Part shown: piece after piece, positions 56,170 through 64,000 of the stretch
Layout of the letters: every line of letters begins with the position of its first letter
Numbering within the stretch: the first letter of the stretch is position 1
NCBI RefSeq assembly: GCF_016908325.1
Contig: NZ_JAFBDR010000014.1
Location: 1 to 64,000, forward strand
Direction of reading: 5' to 3'
Length of the DNA: 64,000 bases
Origin: Aquibacillus albus
GTDB lineage: Bacteria > Bacillota > Bacilli > Bacillales > Amphibacillaceae
The notes under the pieces: generated by a model
Seen by the model: only the letters and a program-made list of their open reading frames with translations
What the model was told of the DNA's origin: nothing
The model's database searches: none
Position numbers and translations under genes: made by a program

Positions 56170-57747
56170 ATGAACGAACAACAAAGAAAACAGTCTAATC
56201 ATATAAAACAGGTGGATCCATCGGACATAAAATCCGCTACGGATTCAAACTTAGAACGACTACAAGGAATGGATTCTGATGAGTTGATAGGGAAATATTT
56301 CCAAACAACCTACGAACCACCTAACCTTAAAAAGGCAAAAAAACGTAGAAGAGAAGACGTAGAAATTCATTATGACTTCGGTATCTCGGATGATTTAAAG
56401 AATATTGGTAAAGGAAAAAAGTTCCTTATTCGCACCTATGGCTGCCAAATGAATGAGCATGATACAGAAGTAATGGCAGGTATTTTGACAAATATGGGGT
56501 ATGAGTCAACCGATGATACGAATGAAGCAGATATTATCCTATTGAATACATGTGCTATTCGAGAAAATGCTGAAAATAAAGTGTTTGGTGAAATTGGTCA
56601 CTTAAAACCATTAAAGCTTGAAAAGCCTGATTTAATTTTAGGTGTATGTGGCTGTATGTCACAAGAAGAAGCGGTTGTTAATCGAATTCTTAAGAAACAT
56701 CCATTCGTAGACCTTATTTTTGGTACCCATAATATTCACCGTTTACCAAACTTAATTAAAGAAGCAATGTTTGGTAAAGAAATGGTGGTAGAAGTATGGT
56801 CAAAAGAAGGAGACATCATTGAAAACTTGCCTAAGGTCCGTAAAGGAAAAATCAAAGGCTGGGTCAACATTATGTATGGCTGTGACAAGTTTTGTACGTA
56901 CTGTATTGTGCCATATACTCGTGGAAAAGAAAGAAGTCGTCGACCTGAAGATATTATCCAAGAGGTGCGTCATTTAGCAGCTCAAGGGTACAAAGAAATA
57001 ACACTACTTGGACAAAATGTGAATGCATATGGTAAAGACTTGGATATTGACTATGGTCTGGGAGACTTAATGGATGAGATTAGTAAGATTGACATTCCAA
57101 GAGTTCGGTTTACAACATCCCATCCAAGAGACTTTGATGATCGTTTAATTGAAGTATTGGCAAAGGGCGGTAACCTTCTTGATCATATTCACTTACCAGT
57201 ACAGTCAGGTAGCTCAGACGTACTTCGAGTAATGGCTCGGAGATATACAAGAGAAGATTATCTGAAGCTAGTTAGAAAAATAAGAAAAGCAATGCCAAAT
57301 GCAACGTTAACAACCGATATTATTGTTGGTTTCCCTAATGAAACCGATGAACAGTTTGAGGAAACGATGACGTTGATGGAGGAAGTTGGATTTGAAAGTG
57401 CTTATACCTTTATCTATTCTCCTCGAGAAGGAACACCAGCTGCGAGATGGGAAGATAATGTACCTATGGAAGTGAAAAAAGAACGATTACAGCGCTTAAA
57501 TGCATTAGTGAATAAGCAATCAGCAGAAGCAATGAAAAAGTATGAAGGTCAAACAGTTAAAGTTCTTGTTGAAGGCGAAAGTAAAAAAGATCCAAATGTA
57601 CTTTCCGGATATACAGAAAGAAATAAGCTTGTTAACTTTGTTGCCCCGAAGTCTGTCATTGGTGAAATTGTAAATGTTAAGATACTAAAAGCGAAGACTT
57701 GGACGTTAGATGGCGAGCTCGTTGAAGAAGCAGTAGAGGTGAAATAA
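56170..57747 (+). CDS. miaB: tRNA-2-methylthio-N6-dimethylallyladenosine synthase
   Basis: MiaB is a radical-SAM enzyme that adds a methylthio group to modified A37 of tRNAs. The 525-residue protein has an extra hydrophilic N-terminus of about 85 residues, as in Bacillus. A UPF0004 domain ([15 protein letters not shown], about 91) comes next, then the radical-SAM cluster motif CDKFCTYC at about 237-244 and a C-terminal TRAM domain (about 455-520). GGAAAGGAGTT precedes the ATG. ymcA begins 3 bases after its stop. Confidence 0.97.
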   Translation: MNEQQRKQSNHIKQVDPSDIKSATDSNLERLQGMDSDELIGKYFQTTYEPPNLKKAKKRRREDVEIHYDFGISDDLKNIGKGKKFLIRTYGCQMNEHDTEVMAGILTNMGYESTDDTNEADIILLNTCAIRENAENKVFGEIGHLKPLKLEKPDLILGVCGCMSQEEAVVNRILKKHPFVDLIFGTHNIHRLPNLIKEAMFGKEMVVEVWSKEGDIIENLPKVRKGKIKGWVNIMYGCDKFCTYCIVPYTRGKERSRRPEDIIQEVRHLAAQGYKEITLLGQNVNAYGKDLDIDYGLGDLMDEISKIDIPRVRFTTSHPRDFDDRLIEVLAKGGNLLDHIHLPVQSGSSDVLRVMARRYTREDYLKLVRKIRKAMPNATLTTDIIVGFPNETDEQFEETMTLMEEVGFESAYTFIYSPREGTPAARWEDNVPMEVKKERLQRLNALVNKQSAEAMKKYEGQTVKVLVEGESKKDPNVLSGYTERNKLVNFVAPKSVIGEIVNVKILKAKTWTLDGELVEEAVEVK

Positions 57748-57749
57748 AA

Positions 57750-58178
57750 ATGGCACAATATACGCGAAAAGAAGTAATTGAAGAGGCTCATAAATTAGCA
57801 AGGATGATGGCAAATATCGAAGAAATTGATCGATTTAAGCAATTAGAAGCTAAGTTAAATGAGAATCAAAAAGTTCAAAGTATGATTAAGAAAATTAAAG
57901 CTTTACAAAAGCAAGCAGTTAATTTTCAAGCCTATGGGAAGCATGAGGCACTAAAAAAAGTTGAGGCTGAAATTGATCGTATCCAAAATGAAATTGATGA
58001 AATTCCTATTGTTCAAGAATTTAAAGATTCTCAAGTTGTTATTAATGATATTTTACAATTAATATCAAATACCATTGCCCGTGATGTAACGAATGAAGTG
58101 ATTCGGTCTACTGGTGGAGATTTACTATCAGGAGAAACTGGTTCGAAAATTAATAATGGGTCTGGTTGTGGACATTAA
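57750..58178 (+). CDS. ymcA: YmcA (RicA), regulatory complex protein
   Basis: YmcA with YlbF and YaaT forms an iron-sulfur complex that affects biofilm, competence and sporulation and works with RNase Y on mRNA maturation. The 142-residue product is helical: RKEVIEEAHKLARMMANIEEIDRFKQLEAKLNENQKVQ, then IQNEIDEIPIVQEFKDSQVVINDILQLIS and GGDLLSGETGS. One cysteine lies in the C-terminal GSGCGH, the place of the family cluster ligand. It is coupled to miaB. Confidence 0.94.
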   Translation: MAQYTRKEVIEEAHKLARMMANIEEIDRFKQLEAKLNENQKVQSMIKKIKALQKQAVNFQAYGKHEALKKVEAEIDRIQNEIDEIPIVQEFKDSQVVINDILQLISNTIARDVTNEVIRSTGGDLLSGETGSKINNGSGCGH

Positions 58179-58199
58179 TTTAATTAGGAATGAATTACT

Positions 58200-58237
58200 A
58201 GAGGATGCCTGAGGTGGGGCATCCTCTTATTTTTTAC
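58200..58237 (+). terminator. terminator after ymcA
   Basis: AGAGGATGCC pairs perfectly with GGCATCCTCT, followed by TATTTTTT. Confidence 0.9.
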
Positions 58238-58320
58238 GCTGTTTTCTTAAAGATTACTATTATTATGCGTAACATACGATTAATACGCAGTACAGTGAAA
58301 TTAAAATAGTGCTGAGATAT

Positions 58321-58400
58321 CGCTTCGGCAGAATACTTCGCTGCGGGTCTCACTTTGGCAAATGTTCCCGCAGGTCAAGGAAGGCTTCGGCAGCGTTACA
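58321..58400 (-). repeat. intergenic repeat copy R3, minus orientation
   Basis: Read on the minus strand this copy gives CCTGCGGGAACA, then GACCCGCAGCGAAG and TTCTGCCGAAGCG. These are the same blocks in the same order as copy R1 at the start of the window, with the middle missing. It therefore faces copy R4 at 58.8 kb across the tandem array. Confidence 0.65.
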
Positions 58401-58472
58401 TCACATGAAGAAAATTGACTTTATTTTCGAGTAGTCTACATGTATTTCCTACGCTGTATAGTGGATTTATAT

Positions 58473-58793
58473 ATTCGTGTAATTCATCGAGGAAAATGAG
58501 TAGAAACTAGACGAAAAGCTGACATTCGTGTAATTCATCAAGGAAAATGAGCAGAAATTAAACGAAAAGCTGACATTCGTGTAATTCATCAAGGAAAATG
58601 TGTAGAAACTAAACGAAAAGCTGACATTCGTGTAATTCATCAAAGAAAGTGAGCAGAAATTAAACGAAAAGCTGACATTTGTGTAATTCATCAAGGAAAA
58701 TGAGTAGAAACTAAACGAAAAGCTGACATTCGTGTAATTCATCAAGGAAAATGAGCAGAAACTAGACGAAAAGCTAATATTCGTGTAATTCAC
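58473..58793. repeat. 51-bp tandem repeat, six full copies and a partial
   Basis: Six consecutive 51-base units run from 58473 to 58778, then a partial one. Each begins ATTCGTGTAATTCATC and ends ACGAAAAGCTGAC. Copies differ at only a few positions (for example GAGTAG/GAGCAG and AACTAG/AATTAA). The unit length is a multiple of three. The plus strand has stops in every frame, while one minus frame stays open across all copies (112 codons; repeated SLMNYTNVSFSF). No convincing ribosome site or promoter supports that frame, so I do not call it a gene. Confidence 0.9.
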
Positions 58794-58909
58794 AAGAAGG
58801 CTCACCAGCCACCCGCGGAAAGCGAAGTGTATTTCCGGAGCGCGTATCCAAGCTCACCTTTTGTTGCGCATTATAGGTCTATTATGCAATAAACAAGGAA
58901 TACGAAAAG
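58794..58909 (+). repeat. intergenic repeat copy R4, plus orientation
   Basis: GAAGGCTCACC, CCCGCGGAAAGCGAAG and TTCCGGAGCG match the core of R1. GCATTATAGGTC (58868-58879) and AATACGAAAAG (58899-58909) match its tail. It abuts the end of the tandem array. The rest of the gap to cotE (58910-59090) shows only a CATAAAAT at 59068-59075 that could be part of a sporulation promoter. Confidence 0.65.
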
Positions 58910-59107
58910 AGCTTATTTTTATAAAAGGTATTCAGTAATTTTTTAAAGTTTTTTGCTTTTATCCGTACACATTAGTGGGCAGCTGCATAGGATGAACTAG
59001 AAAACCTTTACTGGGTCTACTTCCATCATATGTGAAAAATAGTTATGCACTTTAGGTAGATAACCTGCATAAAATGACTATGAAAAAAAGAGGAGGTTTT
59101 GGTTCAT

Positions 59108-59671
59108 ATGTCTTTTCTTGATCAAGAATATCGGGAAATTATTACGAAAGCTGTCATCGGAAAAGGGCGCAAATTTACGCAGGACACAAACAAGATTACA
59201 CCATCACATAGACCGGCAAGCATATTAGGGTGCTGGGTTATAAACCATCTCTACAATGCAAAGAAAAAAGGTGACGAAATTGTAGAAGTCAATGGAAGCT
59301 ATGATGTAAACATTTGGTACTCTTATAATGACAACACAAAGACAGAAGTTGTTACAGAGCGTGTTTACTATACGGATCACATTAAACTAGCAGTCAAGGA
59401 TGCACACACGTTAAATCACGATTTTGAAGTATTTGCCAAAGTTATTCAACAGCCGAATTGTCTAGAATGTGACATTGCTAACCATGATCAAAAAATTGTG
59501 GTTGAAGTGGAACGTGAATTTCTTGTTGAAGTTCTTGGGGAAACAAAAGTAACAGTTAAAGTAGATCCAAATGGTATAATTGCTGACGATGACGATTGGG
59601 ACTTTGAATTGTCTGATGACGAGTTTGATGAAGTCGATCCCGATTTTTTAGCAAACGTTGAAGAAGAATGA
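59108..59671 (+). CDS. cotE: spore coat morphogenetic protein CotE
   Basis: CotE builds the outer spore coat. The 187-residue protein has [81 protein letters not shown] and [10 protein letters not shown], closely like B. subtilis CotE. A very acidic C-terminus completes it ([21 protein letters not shown]). ATG 59108 is chosen; AGGAGG lies 11 bases upstream and an in-frame TTG at 59099 would be too close. A weak sigma-E-like CATAAAAT lies at 59068. Confidence 0.95.
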   Translation: MSFLDQEYREIITKAVIGKGRKFTQDTNKITPSHRPASILGCWVINHLYNAKKKGDEIVEVNGSYDVNIWYSYNDNTKTEVVTERVYYTDHIKLAVKDAHTLNHDFEVFAKVIQQPNCLECDIANHDQKIVVEVEREFLVEVLGETKVTVKVDPNGIIADDDDWDFELSDDEFDEVDPDFLANVEEE

Positions 59672-59688
59672 TACAAATATTGTGATTG

Positions 59689-59720
59689 GAGTGCGAATAT
59701 TTATTTGCACTCTTTTTTTG
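59689..59720 (+). terminator. terminator after cotE
   Basis: GAGTGCGAAT pairs with ATTTGCACTC (one G-U pair) and ends in seven T. Confidence 0.85.
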
Positions 59721-59862
59721 TGATCAGAAATTTTTTACGACATGATGGTCAGTTAATTCAAGTGAAATAACTACACCAAATTAGCATCGGAGGGACTTGG
59801 ATAAGTACTTGTGGCTAAACAAGATTTTCTTATTCGAATGCTACGAGTTGTTTTCAGTGATA

Positions 59863-59871
59863 TGATATAAT
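59863..59871 (+). promoter_or_regulatory. extended -10 promoter for mutSL
   Basis: TGATATAAT (59863-59871) is a perfect extended -10. No -35 hexamer is evident, which is normal for this class. It lies 36 bases before mutS. Confidence 0.5.
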
Positions 59872-59907
59872 TAAAAGAGAATTTTGGATCGTGTTGGGGG
59901 AATAAGT

Positions 59908-62496
59908 ATGGCATATACACCAATGATACAGCAATATCTAAAGATAAAGGCAGATTATAAAGATTGTTTTTTATTTTTTAGGTTAGGCGATTTTTATGAG
60001 ATGTTTTTTGATGATGCAATGGCCGCATCTAGAGAACTAGAAATAACGCTTACAAGTAGAGATGGTGGAGGAGAAGAAAGAATTCCTATGTGTGGAATTC
60101 CCTATCATTCTGCGGAAGGTTACATAAAGAATTTAGTTGAAAAGGGTTATAAGGTTGCTATTTGTGAACAAGTAGAAGATCCGAAAGCTGCAAAAGGAGT
60201 TGTGAAGCGAGAAGTTGTTCAGTTGATTACCCCAGGTACTGTTATGGAAGGGGGAATGTTAGAGGAAACGGAGAACAATTACTTAGCAAGCATAAGCTTA
60301 TTTCCTGATAACTCGTTTGTCGTTGCATATAATGACTTATCCACTGGTGAAACGAATGTCACGATCATTGATAGTGGATGGCAGGCTTTATTAAGTGAAT
60401 TATATAATCGTCCAATTAAAGAAGTAGTCGTATCTACCGATATGGATCATGCGCTTCAAAGTGATTTAAAGGAGAGGTTACAAGTAACGATCTCTTATCA
60501 AGACAGTACGGCAATTCCTGATTCACTTAACTACTTGATGGCTAATTTAACAGATGAGCGGTTAATAGAGTCTTTTGGCAGAATGTTAAATTATATTCAA
60601 TCTACGCAAAAACGTTCGTTAGATCATTTAAAGCCTGCCAAAGAAATAGAATTAAAGCAATTTATGTCACTTGATATGTTTTCAAAAAGGAACTTAGAAT
60701 TAACAGAAACAATTCTCCGAAAAGGTAAACAAGGAAGCTTACTGTGGGTGATTGACCAAACGGTGACTGCTATGGGTGCTCGTATGTTAAAAAAATGGCT
60801 AGAGCGACCAATGCTAAATCGTGCTAGGATCGAAGAACGGTTTAATCTAGTAGACGGATTTTTAGAGCAATATTTTGAACGTGAATCAACTAGAGATATA
60901 TTGAAATCTATCTATGATCTGGAGCGATTATCTGGGAGAGTTGCATACGGAAATGTGAATGCAAGAGATTTAAATCAATTAAAAATTTCATTACAAAAAA
61001 TTCCTGAATTAAAGGAATTATTAATGAAATTTCAAAACCAGCGGGTACAAGCCCTAGGAGAAGAAATCAATCCGTTAGATGATTTATTTGAGCTGCTCGA
61101 TAATAGTCTTATCGAGGATCCGCCTATTACAATTAAAGAAGGCGGTTTGATAAAAGATGGATTTAATGGGCAGTTGGATGATTACAGAGACGCATCTAGA
61201 AACGGAAAAAAATGGATTGCCGAATTAGAACAAAAAGAAAAACAAGAAACAAATATTAAATCATTAAAGATTGGTTATAATCGAGTGTTTGGTTATTATA
61301 TCGAAGTAACGAGAGCTAATCTTCACTTATTGCCGGAAGGAAAATATGAGCGGAAGCAAACACTAACAAATGCAGAAAGGTTTATTACACCTGAGTTGAA
61401 AGAAAAAGAATCCCTGATTTTAGAAGCAGAGGAAAAGAGCGTTGATTTAGAGTATCAATTATTTATTAAGATTCGTGATCAAGTAAAGGAATATATTCCA
61501 CAACTACAAGATTTAGCTGACAAAATTAGTAGAATAGATGTTTTACAAGGATTTGCTACGATTAGCGAACTTAACGATTACCATCGACCATCGTTTAATG
61601 ATCACCGAGAAGTTAATATTCAAGAGGGCCGCCACCCAGTAGTAGAAAAAGTAATGAAAAATGAGGCCTTTGTACCTAATGATGTATCGATGGATAAAGA
61701 TACCAACATTTTGCTCATTACTGGCCCAAATATGTCGGGAAAGAGTACTTATATGCGCCAATTAGCGTTAACATCGATTATGGCTCAAATCGGCTGTTTT
61801 GTACCATGTTCAACAGCTAATTTGCCAATCTTTGATCAAATATTTACAAGAATTGGAGCGGCAGACGATTTAGTTTCAGGTCAAAGTACATTTATGGTGG
61901 AAATGCTTGAAGCAAACCATGCCATTACTAACGCATCTGAAAATAGTTTAATACTTTTTGATGAAATAGGAAGAGGAACAAGTACATATGATGGGATGGC
62001 ATTAGCGCAAGCAATTATCGAATATTTACATGATCATGTTCATGCGAAGACCTTATTTTCTACACACTATCATGAATTAACAACTTTAGACCAGAGCTTG
62101 AAGCAATTGAAAAATATTCATGTTCGTGCAGAGGAATACCAGGGGAAGGTTGTCTTTCTCCATCAAATTCAGGACGGAGCAGCAGACGAAAGCTATGGGA
62201 TACATGTTGCAAAGCTGGCAGAATTACCCGATTCCTTAATTAATCGTGCCAACGTCATATTGAATCAATTAGAAAGTAAACAAACGGATTCAGCAGATAA
62301 GAGTAATCCATTGGATGATGATCAGCAGCTATCCTTTTTTATTAATGAAAAAAAATCAAACCAAACAGAAAAGTCGTTCAAAAAAAATGATAACAATCTA
62401 ATACAAAATATAAAAAGCTTAAATCTGATGGAAATGACACCCATGGAAGCAATGAATGAATTGTATCAATTGCAAAAGAAAGCGAACGAGAAGTGA
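59908..62496 (+). CDS. mutS: DNA mismatch repair protein MutS
   Basis: MutS binds mismatches and signals to MutL. The 862-residue protein has the mismatch-reading F-x-E motif at 29-31 ([11 protein letters not shown]), connector, core and clamp domains, and an ABC-type ATPase with Walker [12 protein letters not shown] at about 604-614 and [21 protein letters not shown]-terminal QQLSFF peptide looks like a beta-clamp-binding motif, followed by a helical end. GGGGGAATAAGT precedes ATG 59908. mutL begins 13 bases after its stop. Confidence 0.98.
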   Translation: MAYTPMIQQYLKIKADYKDCFLFFRLGDFYEMFFDDAMAASRELEITLTSRDGGGEERIPMCGIPYHSAEGYIKNLVEKGYKVAICEQVEDPKAAKGVVKREVVQLITPGTVMEGGMLEETENNYLASISLFPDNSFVVAYNDLSTGETNVTIIDSGWQALLSELYNRPIKEVVVSTDMDHALQSDLKERLQVTISYQDSTAIPDSLNYLMANLTDERLIESFGRMLNYIQSTQKRSLDHLKPAKEIELKQFMSLDMFSKRNLELTETILRKGKQGSLLWVIDQTVTAMGARMLKKWLERPMLNRARIEERFNLVDGFLEQYFERESTRDILKSIYDLERLSGRVAYGNVNARDLNQLKISLQKIPELKELLMKFQNQRVQALGEEINPLDDLFELLDNSLIEDPPITIKEGGLIKDGFNGQLDDYRDASRNGKKWIAELEQKEKQETNIKSLKIGYNRVFGYYIEVTRANLHLLPEGKYERKQTLTNAERFITPELKEKESLILEAEEKSVDLEYQLFIKIRDQVKEYIPQLQDLADKISRIDVLQGFATISELNDYHRPSFNDHREVNIQEGRHPVVEKVMKNEAFVPNDVSMDKDTNILLITGPNMSGKSTYMRQLALTSIMAQIGCFVPCSTANLPIFDQIFTRIGAADDLVSGQSTFMVEMLEANHAITNASENSLILFDEIGRGTSTYDGMALAQAIIEYLHDHVHAKTLFSTHYHELTTLDQSLKQLKNIHVRAEEYQGKVVFLHQIQDGAADESYGIHVAKLAELPDSLINRANVILNQLESKQTDSADKSNPLDDDQQLSFFINEKKSNQTEKSFKKNDNNLIQNIKSLNLMEMTPMEAMNELYQLQKKANEK

Positions 62497-62509
62497 AAGG
62501 AGAATCCAA

Positions 62510-64000
62510 ATGAAAATATTTCAAATGCCTGATTCTCTTGCGAATAAAATTGCAGCAGGTGAAGTAGTTGAGCGTCCTGCTTCCGTAGTAAAGGAGCTTG
62601 TAGAAAATAGCATCGATGCTAATAGTAGTTGGATTAAGGTGGAGATTAGGGAAGCTGGTTTAGAGCAAATTAAAATTACGGATAATGGAGAAGGAATGTC
62701 AGAGGAGGACTGTTTGCTAGCCTTTCACCGTCATGCGACTAGTAAAATCCGAAATGAGAAAGATTTATTTCATGTTCGAACTTTAGGTTTTCGTGGCGAG
62801 GCTTTGGCCAGTATTGCAGCTGTTAGTCGGTTAACAATTAAGACTTCCACTGGAGAACAAGCTGGTACCATGGTGGAATTAGAAGGTGGAAAGGTTGTTG
62901 AAACTTCCAAAAGTGATGCAAGACAAGGCTCAGAAATTAACATTCAAGATTTATTTTTCAATACACCTGCTAGGTTAAAATATATGAAAACCATTCATAC
63001 AGAGCTAGGTCACATTACAGACGTTATTAATCGTATGGCATTATCACACCCAAATATAAGGTTTGAACTTATTCACAATGATAAACAACTTTTTTTATCA
63101 TCAGGACGAGGGGATTTGCTACAAATTATTGCTCAAATTTACGGGATGTCTGTTGCGAAAAAAATGATTCCCGTGGAGCATCAAACACTTGATTTTACAA
63201 TTAAAGGGTATATTGCTAAGCCGGAAGTTACTCGAGCGTCAAGAAACTATATTTCAACAATCATTAATGGGAGATATATTCGTAATATTCCTCTTACAAA
63301 GGCAATTACGAATGGGTATCATACATTACTTCCAATTGGTCGTAATCCTTTAGTCGTATTAATGATCGAAATGGATCCTATTTTAATTGATGTAAATGTC
63401 CACCCAGCTAAGCTGGAGGTTCGATTTAGTAAAGAAAAAGAGTTATATGAAGCGGTGGAATCAACGATTAGAAGTGCATTTCGGAAAGAAACATTGATTC
63501 CAAGTGTCCAACAACAACAACCAAAAAAACAAAAAGACACTTCTCATCAAGATACATTCTCGTTCAACAGTCATGATAATAGAAAATCTGACCTGTTCGG
63601 TGATGATACCTCAACCGTTCAAAATGAAAAAGAATCGCAATTAATGGAAGATGCCTTTTTAGCTGCTCAGCAATCGGCTGCTGAAACAGTTACCGGTTAT
63701 TCTGCCCCAACTGAAAACAATGTGGAAGATCATCCGGATGAAGAAATGGAAAAGCCTACAATTGCAATCGATTCGAATCGAGTACCAGTTATGTATCCAA
63801 TTGGTCAGCATCATGGAACGTATATTTTAGCTCAAAATGAAAATGGACTATATATCATCGACCAACATGCTGCACAAGAACGAATTAAGTATGAGTATTT
63901 CCGTGATAAGTTAGGAGAGGTTCCTAATGAATTACAAGAGCTACTCATTCCACTTACTTTTGATTTCTCTCGGCCAGAAGCACTAATGATTGAGCAATAC
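62510..64000 (+). CDS. mutL: DNA mismatch repair protein MutL (3' end outside window)
   Basis: MutL is the mismatch-repair endonuclease recruited by MutS. The first 497 codons are present. The GHKL ATPase domain shows [37 protein letters not shown] and [12 protein letters not shown], followed by [14 protein letters not shown] polar linker (about 330-420) leads to the C-terminal domain, where [12 protein letters not shown] gives the DQHA-x2-E-x4-E metal site of nicking MutL proteins. GAAAGGAGAATCC precedes the ATG. The reading frame is open to the window end. Confidence 0.97.
   Translation, partial: MKIFQMPDSLANKIAAGEVVERPASVVKELVENSIDANSSWIKVEIREAGLEQIKITDNGEGMSEEDCLLAFHRHATSKIRNEKDLFHVRTLGFRGEALASIAAVSRLTIKTSTGEQAGTMVELEGGKVVETSKSDARQGSEINIQDLFFNTPARLKYMKTIHTELGHITDVINRMALSHPNIRFELIHNDKQLFLSSGRGDLLQIIAQIYGMSVAKKMIPVEHQTLDFTIKGYIAKPEVTRASRNYISTIINGRYIRNIPLTKAITNGYHTLLPIGRNPLVVLMIEMDPILIDVNVHPAKLEVRFSKEKELYEAVESTIRSAFRKETLIPSVQQQQPKKQKDTSHQDTFSFNSHDNRKSDLFGDDTSTVQNEKESQLMEDAFLAAQQSAAETVTGYSAPTENNVEDHPDEEMEKPTIAIDSNRVPVMYPIGQHHGTYILAQNENGLYIIDQHAAQERIKYEYFRDKLGEVPNELQELLIPLTFDFSRPEALMIEQY

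Noticed and set aside
58467-58805. Minus-strand reading frame of 112 codons across the 51-bp array
   Set aside because: It is open only because the unit length is a multiple of three and lacks stops in that frame. No clear ribosome site or promoter is present, and the product is low-complexity.

Overview
The window is a low-GC chromosomal stretch of an endospore-forming member of the Bacillaceae. Gene order follows the Bacillus subtilis swrB-rpsB to mutS-mutL segment closely, and the proteins read as those of a Bacillus relative. The style of the small intergenic repeats and several gene choices suggest the Oceanobacillus/Virgibacillus side of the family; that genus-level guess is inference. 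Every gene I accept lies on the plus strand. I see no tRNA, rRNA, CRISPR array, transposase or phage gene.

Layout. 1-300: a Bacillaceae-type intergenic repeat, cut by the window edge. 294-1109: the tail of the flagellar/chemotaxis region (a small unknown gene and swrB). 1116-4652: translation and pyrimidine genes rpsB, tsf, pyrH, frr. 4778-10562: envelope and isoprenoid genes uppS, cdsA, dxr, rseP, then proS. 10725-15017: polC. 15373-22355: the nusA-infB operon (rimP, nusA, rnpM, an L7Ae-like gene, infB, ylxP, rbfA), then truB and ribF. 22625-27903: rpsO, pnp, ylxY, mlpA, ymxH. 28119-33098: the dipicolinate/aspartate cluster dpaA, dpaB, asd, dapG, dapA, which carries aspartate to dihydrodipicolinate and then to the spore solute DPA. 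33243-36650: tepA, ylzJ and the SpoIIIE/FtsK DNA pump. 37098-42822: a GntR/UTRA regulator and a four-gene BMP-type nucleoside ABC importer. 43004-50494: ymfF, ymfH, ymfI, ymfJ, ymfK, ymfM, pgsA, cinA. 50687-54881: recA, rny, ymdB, spoVS. 55099-58178: an M19 dipeptidase, miaB, ymcA. 58179-59107: a gene-free block holding a 51-bp tandem repeat between oppositely oriented copies of the intergenic repeat. 59108-64000: cotE, mutS and the start of mutL, which runs off the window.

Most genes are core housekeeping or sporulation genes and are ordinary. The unexplained material is in the spaces: switch-like RNA leaders before dpaA and the dipeptidase, a GC-rich multi-hairpin leader before dapA, a short sequence shared by the pyrH, dapA and dipeptidase leaders, a possible operator for the GntR regulator at 37895, a recurring near-identical terminator stem, and the repeat block at 58.3-58.9 kb. 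I found no convincing new multi-gene system; these non-coding elements are the best candidates for something undescribed.
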